Below the pieces are notes generated by a model. That model did no database searches, had not been told where the DNA came from, and saw only the letters and a list, made by a program, of their open reading frames with translations. A stretch of 64,000 bases of DNA, taken from the NCBI GenBank assembly GCA_017501465.1, contig JAFVWY010000009.1:179092-243091 (forward strand). The letters are read 5' to 3'. This document shows positions 28,560-37,590 of this stretch, in pieces (position 1 is the first letter of the stretch; each line of letters opens with the position of its first letter). Origin of the DNA: Bacilli bacterium (lineage in GTDB: Bacteria > Bacillota_I > Bacilli_A > ML615J-28 > CAG-313). Made by a program: the position numbers and the translations under genes.

Positions 28560-30956
28560 ATCAAATTCAAATTCAAATGCACCCAAATCTACATCTTCTT
28601 TATTTTCTTGTATTTTTTTAATTTCAGTTTGTTTATTTTTTTTGTCAGGTAAAAAGTCATAAGGACTAATATCTGTTAAATCAGTTTCCACCTCACCTAA
28701 AGTGGTAAAGGCAGAAGAAGTATCATTAATCAAAACTTCTTTTGAATTAATCTTTTCAATGATTAGATTTTTTAGTATTGTATTACGATTGTTTTCGATT
28801 AAGCTTATTCCACGTTTGAAAGAGTGAACATCACCAATTAAAACAAGCATTTTTTTTGCTCTAGTGATGGCAGTATAAATTAGTTTTCTTTTGAACATAT
28901 AATAAAAATCACTAGTTAAAGGTAATATTACAATATCAAACTCACTACCTTGTGATTTGTGAATACTAATGGCATATGCATGTTTCAAATCTTCTAATTC
29001 TTCTATTGTATAATCAACACCACCAAAGTCATATGTAACAGTAATTCCACTAATCTCTCCATTTTTATAAGTAAAGGAATCAATTATACCAATATCACCA
29101 TTCATTACTTTCTTTTCATGACGATTAACTAATTGAATAACTTTATCATTTAATCTAAAAGATTGACCAAGATATTTGATTTCTTCGTGTTGTTTTAATG
29201 GGTTTGAGATATTTTGAAGTTCAACATTTAACTCATTAATCCCATTTTTGCATCTATACATTGGAGCAAGTACTTGAATATCTTTGTTTAGAGTCTTTCC
29301 TTTATTCATTGCTTGTGTGACCCATTCTGTGATAAGAGGGATAATATTATCTTTATCACAAGGTATAAAGATTCGATCAGGAAATTTAGTAATAAAATTT
29401 TCTGGAATTAGCCCTTCATTAACATTATGAGCCAATTGAATGATTTTAGAATCTTGGGCTTGTCTGTGTATTTTATTTAATCGAATAGTAGTAATTTCTT
29501 TGGAATCAATTAAATCTTTTAATACTTGACCAGGACCAACAGACGGTAATTGATCAACATCGCCTACAATTATTACTTGACAATTCATGGGCAGGGCAGA
29601 AAATAATTGGTAAGAAAGTGGTAAATCCATCATTGATGATTCATCAATGATGACAAGTTTAGAATCTTTTGGATTATCTTTACCATATTCAAAATAGTTA
29701 TTTCCACCATATCCTAAAAATTTATGGATAGTTTGAGCATGAAAATTAGTAAGTTCTACTAATCTTTTACTAGCTTTACCAGTTGGTGCAAGTAAAGCAA
29801 CTCCTTCTAAAACAGTAGAGTTATTTTTGTGTAAGGCAACATACATATTTAAAATAGCTTTAACAATTGTCGTTTTACCAGTACCAGGGCCTCCAGTAAT
29901 AATAACTAAAGGCTCTGTAAAGGCAGCCTTTACTGCAGTTTTTTGAAGTTCACTTAATTCGATGTTTATTGTCTTTTCTGTTTCTAAAAATGCTTTTTCA
30001 ATGTTTTTAGATGAATAATTTAATTTAGTTTTGGATAGTTTTTGAACAATAAGACTTGCTAGAGTATTTTCTTTATAATATAGATTATAATCAAAAACTA
30101 AGCCATTAGTATCAACAAATACAATTTTATCGTTAATTAATTCATTTAATACTTCTATATATAAGTCATAAGTTATAGTTATATCTTTTAAGAATTTATT
30201 TGTTGCGATAAACAAATCTTGCTTATTTATATAACTATTTCCCAGTTGATATAAAGTTTCTTGTAAAACATAGGATATTAATGCTTTTAGTCTTATTTTA
30301 GAATCTTTTGGAATGCCCATTTTAATTGCAAGTGCATCATTTTTAATGAAACTAAATCTTTCAATTTTTTCCATTAAAATATAGGGCTGTTCTTTAACAA
30401 TAGCAACAGCATTGTTCCCTAATGTGTTGATAATTTTATGACACATATCTAAAGTGATGCCGTAGTTAATGAAGAATAACATAGCATCTTGATTATTTTT
30501 ATTTACCAAAATTGTTTCATAAATAACATCAATATTTTTAGGCTTAATTCCAACTTGTTTTAAAACATTTTTATCTTGTAATATTAAATCTATTGCATCA
30601 GTTCCTAAACTATTAATGATATTTTTGGCTGTAACAATACCTATTCCTGGAAATAAATCGCTAGATAAATATTGAATTAAAGCATCAGGACTATTAATGG
30701 TAGTTCGTCTAAAGTTTTCAAACTTGAATTGAAGACCATAATTAGCATCTCTGACAAATTCACCGATAAAAGTATATTCTTCATCTAAAACAGGTTTACG
30801 ATCAAATGTACCTACAACCACTAGTTTATTTCCAATTAGGTTACCGGATTTTTTTAATAACGTAAATTGGTCTTTCTTAAGGCTAACAAGGACAACAGAA
30901 TATCCATTATCTTGATTATAAAAGTTGATTCTAGTAATGACACCACTTAGTTCCAT
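28548..30956 (-). CDS. recD2: RecD2-type ATP-dependent DNA helicase
   Basis: An ATG lies at 30974, but AAAGGAG inside those codons points to the ATG at 30956 (802 residues). After an N-terminal OB/HhH region ('LFPGIGIVTAKNI'), the SF1B helicase motifs appear: 'ITGGPGTGKTT' near residue 355, 'LVIIDESSMMD', 'VGDVDQLPSVGPG' and 'YAISIHKSQGSEFD'. RecD2 unwinds DNA 5'-3' and takes part in repair and fork stability in bacteria without RecBCD. In B. subtilis it lies downstream of mnmA; here an IS element now separates it from ribF-mnmA. An extended -10 (TGGTATAAT, 30982-30990) provides its own promoter. Confidence 0.95.
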   Translation of the reverse strand: MELSGVITRINFYNQDNGYSVVLVSLKKDQFTLLKKSGNLIGNKLVVVGTFDRKPVLDEEYTFIGEFVRDANYGLQFKFENFRRTTINSPDALIQYLSSDLFPGIGIVTAKNIINSLGTDAIDLILQDKNVLKQVGIKPKNIDVIYETILVNKNNQDAMLFFINYGITLDMCHKIINTLGNNAVAIVKEQPYILMEKIERFSFIKNDALAIKMGIPKDSKIRLKALISYVLQETLYQLGNSYINKQDLFIATNKFLKDITITYDLYIEVLNELINDKIVFVDTNGLVFDYNLYYKENTLASLIVQKLSKTKLNYSSKNIEKAFLETEKTINIELSELQKTAVKAAFTEPLVIITGGPGTGKTTIVKAILNMYVALHKNNSTVLEGVALLAPTGKASKRLVELTNFHAQTIHKFLGYGGNNYFEYGKDNPKDSKLVIIDESSMMDLPLSYQLFSALPMNCQVIIVGDVDQLPSVGPGQVLKDLIDSKEITTIRLNKIHRQAQDSKIIQLAHNVNEGLIPENFITKFPDRIFIPCDKDNIIPLITEWVTQAMNKGKTLNKDIQVLAPMYRCKNGINELNVELQNISNPLKQHEEIKYLGQSFRLNDKVIQLVNRHEKKVMNGDIGIIDSFTYKNGEISGITVTYDFGGVDYTIEELEDLKHAYAISIHKSQGSEFDIVILPLTSDFYYMFKRKLIYTAITRAKKMLVLIGDVHSFKRGISLIENNRNTILKNLIIEKINSKEVLINDTSSAFTTLGEVETDLTDISPYDFLPDKKNKQTEIKKIQENKEDVDLGAFEFEFDKES

Positions 30957-31020
30957 GATTCTGTCTCCTTTCATTTAATTTATTATACCAAAAAAAATAA
31001 AGTTATTAAAATAAATAAGT

Positions 31021-31040
31021 AAAATAAAAAAGTTAGTAAT
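31021..31040 (-). repeat. Distal arm of a ribF terminator split by the IS
   Basis: GTTAGTAA at 31032-31039 is the inverted match of TTACTAAC at 32417-32424 on the other side of the IS, and the A-run at 31021-31031 would be the U-tract on the minus strand. Joined together without the IS, the two sides form an intrinsic terminator for ribF. Confidence 0.5.
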
Positions 31041-31079
31041 TAATGAACTAGTTTGATTAAAACGGACTGAATAAAAAAA

Positions 31080-31135
31080 GACACATTAGACAAAGTAATC
31101 TAATATTGATTACTTGAAATCTAATGTGTTTTTTT
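31080..31135 (+). terminator. Large hairpin with T-run inside the IS left end
   Basis: ACACATTAGA (31081-31090) pairs with TCTAATGTGT, and an inner AAGTAATC/GATTACTT extends the stem; TTTTTTT follows. It stands just before the transposase ribosome binding site and would stop transcription entering from outside the element. Confidence 0.7.
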
Positions 31136-31163
31136 GTACAATAAGTTTAAGGAGAAAATAAGC

Positions 31164-31532
31164 ATGTATATTAGAAAATCAGATTATAAAACTCATATAA
31201 AGTACACGAATGAAGAAAAAGAAAAAATTGTACTCTTATATTTAAATCATCAAATGGGTGTAAGACAAATAGTTAGAGAATTCAAATTGTATGGTGATCA
31301 AGCATTATATCGTTGGGTTAAAATATATGAGAAATATGGTAGTATAATAGAAACCAGAGGAAAAGCCACAAAATTGAATAATCCAAATAAAGGGCGTCCT
31401 AGAAAACATTTAGAAAAAACTTTGGAGGAACTATCTAAGGACGAATTAATAGAAAGAGTGAGGATGTTAGAAGATATAAAAAAATCCCTGGTCTACCTAA
31501 CAAGCCAACAGCCAAACAAAAATACCAAGTAA
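31164..31532 (+). CDS. IS3-family transposase OrfA (HTH DNA-binding part)
   Basis: The frame is open from a TTG at 31134 within the T-run, but AAGGAG points to the ATG at 31164 (122 residues). The N-terminal half is a helix-turn-helix ('EEKEKIVLLYLNHQMGVRQI' and 'YGDQALYRWVKIYEKYG') that recognises the IS ends; the C-terminal half is a leucine-zipper-like helix. A run of seven A at 31478-31484 lies in phase as A-AAA-AAA, the slippery site for a -1 shift into orfB. OrfA alone usually limits transposition in this family. Confidence 0.88.
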   Translation: MYIRKSDYKTHIKYTNEEKEKIVLLYLNHQMGVRQIVREFKLYGDQALYRWVKIYEKYGSIIETRGKATKLNNPNKGRPRKHLEKTLEELSKDELIERVRMLEDIKKSLVYLTSQQPNKNTK

Positions 31533-32386
31533 TTGATATGTTAAGAAATAAATATTCAGTTAATACTCTTTGTAAAATGTTAGAATGTTCAAAGAGTGGG
31601 TATTATGATTGGATTAAGTTAGGTAGACCGAAAAATAAGGCTTTTAATGAATCTACTAATGAAATAGTAGTAAAAATGCATGAAAAGAATAAAACTTGGG
31701 GAATTCGCCAAATTAGAATGCAAATAAAAAAGATATACGGCTTAATAGTTACCAACTTCGCCGTATATCGATATATGAGATTGAATGATATTCAATCCAT
31801 AACACGTAAGAAGACTCATAGGTATTCAAAGTTACCACACCATCAGATACCAAATCTTCTACAACGTAATTTTACCACATTTTGTTCAAATTGTAAATGG
31901 TCTATCGACATTTCTTATATTTTTGCCACAGATGGAGTAAAATATCTGTGTGCAATCAAAGATATGTATGATAAATCTATAATAGCTTATACAATTTCTA
32001 AGACTCTTGATTTACCTTTTGTTCTTAATACTGTACAACAAGCAGTTAATTTAGTTCCTTGGGAACAAAGAAAAAATTTAATATTACATTCTGATCAAGG
32101 ATTTCATTTTACAAATATTGTTTATCAAAAATTATTAGCAGACAATAATATCATTCAATCTATTTCCGCAAAAGGTTCTAGTGTAGATAATGTACCAATT
32201 GAATCTTTTTTTAGCACACTTAAATCAGAATGTATTTATCTAATTAAAAATTTGAAAGTAAAAGATATAGATGAAACAATAGATAAATTTATAGAATATT
32301 ACAACAATGAAAGATTACAAGAGAAAATAAAAGAGCTAACTCCATTTGAATTTAGGGAGTTAACTCTTAATAGTGTCTTTTTTTAA
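31484..32386 (+). CDS. IS3-family transposase OrfB (DDE integrase), made by -1 frameshift
   Basis: The -1 frame is open through the slippery run, so the OrfAB fusion would have about 407 residues; an ATG at 31538 could start OrfB alone. The N-terminus 'IPGLPNKPTAKQKYQVIDML' and an HTH_21-like segment are typical. The rve integrase core has Asp in 'WSIDISYIF', Asp in 'LILHSDQGFHFT' and Glu in 'NVPIESFFS', with exactly 35 residues between the last two: DD(35)E. The C-terminal 'YYNNERLQ...LTPFEFR' is the family tail. Confidence 0.92.
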   Translation: MPGLPNKPTAKQKYQVIDMLRNKYSVNTLCKMLECSKSGYYDWIKLGRPKNKAFNESTNEIVVKMHEKNKTWGIRQIRMQIKKIYGLIVTNFAVYRYMRLNDIQSITRKKTHRYSKLPHHQIPNLLQRNFTTFCSNCKWSIDISYIFATDGVKYLCAIKDMYDKSIIAYTISKTLDLPFVLNTVQQAVNLVPWEQRKNLILHSDQGFHFTNIVYQKLLADNNIIQSISAKGSSVDNVPIESFFSTLKSECIYLIKNLKVKDIDETIDKFIEYYNNERLQEKIKELTPFEFRELTLNSVFF

Positions 32387-32416
32387 CTTGTCCGTTTTAA
32401 ACGAACAGGTTCAATT

Positions 32417-32424
32417 TTACTAAC
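32417..32424 (-). repeat. Proximal arm of the split ribF terminator
   Basis: TTACTAAC, 2 bp before the ribF stop codon on the plus-strand map, pairs with 31032-31039. Confidence 0.5.
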
Positions 32425-32425
32425 T

Positions 32426-33175
32426 TTATTTTATAAATTCTACTATTATGTTTTTTTTATCTTGAAATTGATAATTTTCAACAATTAATTTATTGTTATT
32501 TATTTCAACACTAATTAAGCTATCATTAATCTTAACTAAATAATTTCCATCTTTTATTAAGTGTAAGTTTTGAGCATATAAAAATTTATCAATTAATTCC
32601 ATTTTTAAAATTAGGTTATAACCTAAAAATTTGTTACAATTAATTATATCTCCATTTGATAGAAATTGTTTGATTTCTTTTGTTCCTACTTTAATATCAT
32701 CAATAGTTAAAGCATCAATTACTACTGGATTTAATGATTTGAAAGAATCATCAAAAATAGTGTGAATGTTGCCTTTGCCAAGATGACCATATGTAAAATC
32801 AAAACCAACAATTAAAGTTTGAATATTTAGTTTATTTAAGATTTTTTCAAAAAATTCTTCATGAGTGAACTTACTAATATTTCTATTAAAGTCAATAATT
32901 AGTAAATAATCAACACCTAATTCTTTAAGCTTATTTTGAAATAAATCTTGATCTATTAAATAGTTGTTGACATCATCTTGATGAATTACAACATCAACTC
33001 TTGGATTAAATGTAATAAGAGAAGCTTTTAAGTTTTTTTCATTTTTAATTTCTAAACATTTTTTGATAAGTTTAATATGTCCTAAATGTAGGCCGTCAAA
33101 CTGTCCAATAGTAGAAACATTAGGGGATAAATTAATATCATTAATGTTTGATTCGTTAATATGAATTACTTTCAT
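32426..33175 (-). CDS. ribF: RibF-like FAD synthetase with reduced riboflavin kinase region
   Basis: The 249-residue protein keeps the nucleotidyltransferase domain: 'TIGQFDGLHLGHIKLIKK' (canonical GNFDGVHLGH), 'LITFNPR' and 'IVGFDFTYGHLGKGN'. Bifunctional RibF proteins have about 310 residues. Here the C-terminal kinase barrel is only ~65 residues; 'LIKDGNYLVKIN' and 'NIIVEFIK' echo it, but the GFPTAN motif that binds ATP and Mg is gone. It may therefore make FAD from FMN but not FMN from riboflavin. It ends 12 bp from the IS. Start 2 bp after mnmA. Confidence 0.78.
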   Translation of the reverse strand: MKVIHINESNINDINLSPNVSTIGQFDGLHLGHIKLIKKCLEIKNEKNLKASLITFNPRVDVVIHQDDVNNYLIDQDLFQNKLKELGVDYLLIIDFNRNISKFTHEEFFEKILNKLNIQTLIVGFDFTYGHLGKGNIHTIFDDSFKSLNPVVIDALTIDDIKVGTKEIKQFLSNGDIINCNKFLGYNLILKMELIDKFLYAQNLHLIKDGNYLVKINDSLISVEINNNKLIVENYQFQDKKNIIVEFIK

Positions 33176-33177
33176 TA

Positions 33178-34293
33178 TCAGTAGTTCCTTTTAACATCAT
33201 CCATATATACCAAATCAATTGTTCCTCCACCTAAACAATATTCTCCATCATAGAAAACACATGCTTGACCAGGGGTTACTGCCCATGCTGGTTCTAGGGT
33301 TCTAACTTCGATTTGTTCATTATTTAGATAGTGTATAGTTACGGGAATATCTTTCGAACGATATCTGAATTTTGCTGAAATTTTTGCTCCATCAACTGGA
33401 GGCTCGTTAAAGAAATTGATATTTGAAATGATAACTCTGTTAGCAAAAAGAAGAGGATTATTCTTACCTTGAGCAACATATAATACATTTTCTTTCAAGT
33501 CTTTACCAACAACAAACCATGCATCACCATCACCACCAATGCCTAAACCGTGGCGTTGCCCGATTGTATAATACATGATGCCATCGTGTGTTCCCATAAC
33601 TTTTCCATCAATTGTTTTCATGACTCCAGGTTTAGCTGGAAGATAGTTTTTTAAGAATTCTTTAAAGTTTCTTTCTCCTATAAAGCATACGCCAGTAGAG
33701 TCTTTTTTCTTTGCTGTAACTAAATCATATTTTAATGCTTTGTCTCTAACATCCTTTTTTTGCATATCTCCTATAGGAAATAATGCCTTGGCAAGTTGGT
33801 CTTTTGAGATTTGAGATAAGAAGTAAGTTTGGTCTTTATTCTCATCTTTTCCTCTTAACATGTAGTGTTTATCACCATCATGAATAACTCTGGCATAGTG
33901 CCCCATTGCAATATAATCAGCACCAAGTTTCATCGCATGTTCTAAAAAACATTTAAATTTAATTTCTTTATTACACAAAATATCAGGGTTGGGAGTTCTT
34001 CCCTTTTTATATTCATCAATAAAATAACTAAACACTTTATTCCAATATTCTTCAATAAAATCGACACGATGTAGTTTTACATTTAGCTTATTAGCTACTT
34101 GTAAAGCATCTTGATAGTCTACTTCTTGAGGACATACATTATCAAATAAAGTTGGGTTGCCTTTAATATCATTATTAGTAGCACTATCCCAATTACGCAT
34201 AAACATTGCTTCTACATCGTAGCCTTCTTTTAATAAATTAATTACTGCAACGCTTGAATCAACGCCTCCGCTTAATCCGACGATAACTTTCAT
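33178..34293 (-). CDS. mnmA: tRNA-specific 2-thiouridylase
   Basis: An ATG at 34299 overlaps the uvrB stop, but GAGG is 8 bp before the ATG at 34293, which is preferred (371 residues). MnmA thiolates U34 of tRNA-Lys, -Glu and -Gln. The PP-loop 'GLSGGVDSS', the catalytic Cys107 ('PDILCNKEIKF') and Cys203 ('STGVCFIGER') and the C-terminal barrel 'WAVTPGQACVFY' are all present (E. coli Cys102 and Cys199). The stop is TGA. Part of the walJ-rlmH-uvrB-mnmA-ribF transcript. Confidence 0.96.
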   Translation of the reverse strand: MKVIVGLSGGVDSSVAVINLLKEGYDVEAMFMRNWDSATNNDIKGNPTLFDNVCPQEVDYQDALQVANKLNVKLHRVDFIEEYWNKVFSYFIDEYKKGRTPNPDILCNKEIKFKCFLEHAMKLGADYIAMGHYARVIHDGDKHYMLRGKDENKDQTYFLSQISKDQLAKALFPIGDMQKKDVRDKALKYDLVTAKKKDSTGVCFIGERNFKEFLKNYLPAKPGVMKTIDGKVMGTHDGIMYYTIGQRHGLGIGGDGDAWFVVGKDLKENVLYVAQGKNNPLLFANRVIISNINFFNEPPVDGAKISAKFRYRSKDIPVTIHYLNNEQIEVRTLEPAWAVTPGQACVFYDGEYCLGGGTIDLVYMDDVKRNY

Positions 34294-34298
34294 ATTCA

Positions 34299-36278
34299 TT
34301 ACCTCATTGTTTCTTTTATTTCTAAAATGGCATCTCTTAACATCATAGCTTCTTCAAAATTAAGTTCTTTAGAAGCTTTTTTCATTTGTTCTTCTAAAAT
34401 CTTTAAAAGTTTGCGTTTTTCTGTTAGGGTCATCTTAATAAATTCTTTATCTTCGATAGTAGTTTTTGTATCAACATCTTTTGTAATAATGAAATCTTCT
34501 GTAATAGCCTTTTTAATAGTAGTAGGTGTAATGTTGTGAAGTTTATTATGTTCTTCTTGAATAGCGCGTCTTCTGTATGTTTCTTGAATTGCTTTAGACA
34601 TTGAATCAGTAACTTTATCAGCATACATAATAACTTTACCATTAGCATTTCTTGCGGCTCTACCAATAGTTTGGATTAAAGATCGTTCACTTCTTAAAAA
34701 TCCTTCTTTATCAGCATCTAATATTAAAATCATACTAACTTCAGGAATATCTAAACCTTCTCTTAATAAGTTAATACCTACAATACAATCATAGACTCCT
34801 TGTCTTAATTTTCTAATAATTGACATTCTTTCTAATGCTTTAATTTCTGAATGAAGATAAGCAACTTTAATACCCACTTCTTTTAAGTAGTTAGTTAAAT
34901 CTTCACTCATTTTAATTGTAAGAGTTGTGATTAAGGTTTTTTCATTCTTTTTAATTTGTTCTTTAAGTTTAGAAATAACATCATCAATTTGATTTTTAGT
35001 TGGTAATATTTCAATTAATGGATCTAATAAACCTGTAGGTCTAATAATTTGTTCTACTATTTCATAAGATCTTTCTTTTTCATAATCACCAGGAGTGGCT
35101 GATACGTAAATTACTTGATCAATTTTATTTTCAAATTCTTTAAAGTTTAAAGGTCTATTATCAAGTGCACTTGGTAATCTAAAACCATAATCTACAAGGG
35201 TTTGTTTTCTACTTCTGTCTCCGTTATACATTCCTCTAACTTGAGGGATAGTAACATGAGATTCATCGATTACTAGTAAAAATTCATTTTTAAAAAAATC
35301 TATTAATACTGAGGGTGTTTCTCCTTCCTCACGTAAAGACATATGTCTTGAATAATTTTCAATACCACTACAACTTCCTACTTCTTTGATCATATCCATA
35401 TCATAAGTAGTTCTTTCTTTAATTCTTTGTGCTTCAATAAACTTATCGTTAGCTTTAAAATAACTAACTCTTTCTTCCATTTCTTGGTTTATTCTTCTTA
35501 GTGCTTCTTCAACTTTTAATGGATTAGTAACAAAGTGTGTAGCAGGGAAAATGGAAACAACTTTTGTCGTTTTAATTAATCTTCCACTAACAACTTCAAA
35601 ATAAGAAATTTTTTCAATTTCATTATCAAAAAAAGTAATTCTAATTCCTTGTTCGTGTTCATTGGCTGGGATAATATCAACATTATCTCCTTTTACTCTA
35701 AAACTTCCACGTACAAATTCAATATTATTTCTAACATATTGCATTTGTACTAATCTTTCAAGAAGGTAATCTCTTGAAAATTCTTCGTTAACTCTTAAAG
35801 TTAACATTGACTCTTTATAGTCATCAGGATCACCGATACCATAAATACATGAGACACTAGCAACAATTATTGTATCTTTTCTTTCTAAAATAGAAGAAGT
35901 TGCTGCATGTCTTAATTCATCAATCTCATCATTAATGCTTGAATCTTTTTCTATATACATATCCTTACTAGGTACGTATGCTTCCGGTTGATAATAATCA
36001 TAATATGAAATAAAATATTCAACTCTATTTTCAGGGAATAGATTTTTAAACTCTGCATAAAGTTGACCAGCAAGGGTTTTGTTGTGAGCTAATACTAATA
36101 CTGGTTTATCAATATTATCAATTACATTTGCAATTGTAAATGTCTTTCCAGTACCAGTTGCTCCTAGTAATGTTTGTTCTTTCACACCATTTAAAACATT
36201 AGTAGTAAGTTTTCTAATTGCTTCTGGTTGATCACCAGTTGGAGAGTAATTAGATTTTAATTGAAATAATTTACCCAT
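34299..36278 (-). CDS. uvrB: Excinuclease ABC subunit B
   Basis: The 659-residue helicase-like damage-recognition subunit of nucleotide excision repair has Walker A '[10 protein letters not shown]', the beta-hairpin region '[13 protein letters not shown]', '[13 protein letters not shown]', '[21 protein letters not shown]' and 'QTIGRAARN', and the C-terminal UvrC-binding UVR motif ('[18 protein letters not shown]'). Length is canonical. Start is 1 bp after the stop of the membrane protein gene. Confidence 0.97.
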   Translation of the reverse strand: MGKLFQLKSNYSPTGDQPEAIRKLTTNVLNGVKEQTLLGATGTGKTFTIANVIDNIDKPVLVLAHNKTLAGQLYAEFKNLFPENRVEYFISYYDYYQPEAYVPSKDMYIEKDSSINDEIDELRHAATSSILERKDTIIVASVSCIYGIGDPDDYKESMLTLRVNEEFSRDYLLERLVQMQYVRNNIEFVRGSFRVKGDNVDIIPANEHEQGIRITFFDNEIEKISYFEVVSGRLIKTTKVVSIFPATHFVTNPLKVEEALRRINQEMEERVSYFKANDKFIEAQRIKERTTYDMDMIKEVGSCSGIENYSRHMSLREEGETPSVLIDFFKNEFLLVIDESHVTIPQVRGMYNGDRSRKQTLVDYGFRLPSALDNRPLNFKEFENKIDQVIYVSATPGDYEKERSYEIVEQIIRPTGLLDPLIEILPTKNQIDDVISKLKEQIKKNEKTLITTLTIKMSEDLTNYLKEVGIKVAYLHSEIKALERMSIIRKLRQGVYDCIVGINLLREGLDIPEVSMILILDADKEGFLRSERSLIQTIGRAARNANGKVIMYADKVTDSMSKAIQETYRRRAIQEEHNKLHNITPTTIKKAITEDFIITKDVDTKTTIEDKEFIKMTLTEKRKLLKILEEQMKKASKELNFEEAMMLRDAILEIKETMR

Positions 36279-36279
36279 A

Positions 36280-37116
36280 TTATTGTCTTAAATAAACTAC
36301 TTGTTTTGGATTTTTTGGATCATATAAGATATCAATATATTCTTCTTGTGTTTCTGAATACATAAATGAAGTAAGTTTAGTTTTAACTTGTTCACCAGAG
36401 TTTGTACTAAATTCTAAATCAATTATTGATTCTTTTAATCCTCTTGAATTTTTACTCTTACCAAATTTAAAAGTAATAACTCTAGCTTTAGTAACATTAC
36501 CATAGAATTTTAAATAGTTTTGAACGTCTTTTCTAGGAGCATCAAATATAGATGAAACCATATAATTACATAAAATAAAATAAATAACAAACATTAGTAA
36601 TATATAAAAATAATTACTGTATAAACCATTTTCTCCAACCAATGGAATATCAGTTTTTAATGCGTTGGCATCAATATACATATAAATTGTATTAACTAAA
36701 ATAAAACCAGCCATAAAAATTAATGCTGAATTTAAGAATAAAACACCTTTTTCTAGTTTGATTTTTTTATCTGCTAAAATTAGTGGGAAGTTTCTAACTC
36801 TTTTTTGATCTTTAACATCATTATAAATCATATCTACTTCTTCACCAATTGAATAAGTTTTTCCTTTTAAGTCACTTTCAAATAGTTCGAATGTTTCAGA
36901 CAATAATAATCTATTGTGTGAACTAGTAAATTCTACCGTTAAGAATACTTTACCTTTAACAGTTTGGATATCTCTTACGATCCCTTTTTGATAAATTGGA
37001 TTTTTCTTTAAAGCCTTCTTAGCTTTTAAATCTCTTGATAAACTAATACCAAAATTAATACAGAATGCTACTAAAAATAGTGCAATAATAACTAAATAAG
37101 ATATTTTTAAAAACAT
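36280..37116 (-). CDS. DUF3592-like membrane protein, 278 aa
   Basis: The product alternates membrane and beta-rich parts: one helix (about 3-24), a soluble beta domain ('[19 protein letters not shown]' to 'VRNFPL'), two helices (about 125-185), and a second related beta domain ('KARVITFKF' to '[13 protein letters not shown]'). Two copies of a 'variation on conversion/definition' beta unit ending in 'YDPKNP' resemble DUF3592 proteins, whose role is not known. It lies between rlmH and uvrB in one operon. Confidence 0.5.
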   Translation of the reverse strand: MFLKISYLVIIALFLVAFCINFGISLSRDLKAKKALKKNPIYQKGIVRDIQTVKGKVFLTVEFTSSHNRLLLSETFELFESDLKGKTYSIGEEVDMIYNDVKDQKRVRNFPLILADKKIKLEKGVLFLNSALIFMAGFILVNTIYMYIDANALKTDIPLVGENGLYSNYFYILLMFVIYFILCNYMVSSIFDAPRKDVQNYLKFYGNVTKARVITFKFGKSKNSRGLKESIIDLEFSTNSGEQVKTKLTSFMYSETQEEYIDILYDPKNPKQVVYLRQ

Positions 37117-37131
37117 AATAATAAACTCCTT

Positions 37132-37590
37132 TTATTTGTGATATTCTTGATTGTTAATTATAGTAAAAGCCCGATATATTTGTTCTACTAAAATTAATCG
37201 CATAAGTTGGTGAGGGAATGTTAGTTTGGAAAAGGATAGATGATAATTACTTCTTTTTATAACTTCATCGTCTAATCCATTGCTACCACCTATTACAAAA
37301 ACAATTTGAGAAGAATGGTAATTTTTAATTTTAGTAATTTCTCTTGCTAATTCTTCACTTGATAGCATTTTGCCTAAAATCTCTAAAGTTACTACGAAAT
37401 CTTTATCATTAATTTCTTGGAGGATTGCTTTTCCTTCATCATAAATATTTCGTTTGAAATCTTTTTGATTGAATTCTTTCACCTCAATTAATTGAAATTT
37501 ATCGAATGCATTTATTCTTTTAGTATATTCTAAAATGCCATCTGTAATAAATTTTTCTTTTACTTTTCCTACTGCAATAACTTTAAGCAC
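37132..37590 (-). CDS. rlmH: 23S rRNA pseudouridine-1915 N3-methyltransferase
   Basis: GGAGG (37597-37601) directly touches an ATG at 37596 but is 6 bp from the GTG at 37590, so the GTG start is chosen (152 residues, 'MLKVIAVGKVKEKF'). RlmH is a SPOUT-fold SAM methyltransferase acting on helix 69 of assembled ribosomes. 'VFVIGGSNGLDDEVIKRSNY' (the knot/SAM loop), 'LTFPHQLMRLILVEQIYRA' and the C-terminal 'YHK' are diagnostic. The start overlaps the end of walJ by 8 bp, as often seen in Firmicutes. Confidence 0.95.
   Translation of the reverse strand: MLKVIAVGKVKEKFITDGILEYTKRINAFDKFQLIEVKEFNQKDFKRNIYDEGKAILQEINDKDFVVTLEILGKMLSSEELAREITKIKNYHSSQIVFVIGGSNGLDDEVIKRSNYHLSFSKLTFPHQLMRLILVEQIYRAFTIINNQEYHK

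Larger units (their letters stand above)
31044..32413 (+). mobile_element. IS3-family (IS150-like) insertion sequence, intact
   Basis: The element is about 1.37 kb. Left end TGAACTAGTTTGATTAAAAC... (31044-31067) and right end (32390-32413) are 24-bp inverted repeats with 20 matches, both closing with TG...CA as in IS3 elements. Inside lie orfA and orfB joined by a -1 frameshift, with a DD(35)E transposase. A 3-bp ATT duplication is possible if the left end is taken 2 bp further out (31039-31041 and 32414-32416). Everything needed for transposition looks intact. Confidence 0.9.

Noticed and set aside
31044-32413. Truncation of ribF by the IS as the reason for its short length
   Set aside because: The ribF stop lies before a reconstructed native terminator arm, and the kinase motif is missing well upstream of the IS, so the gene was probably short before insertion.
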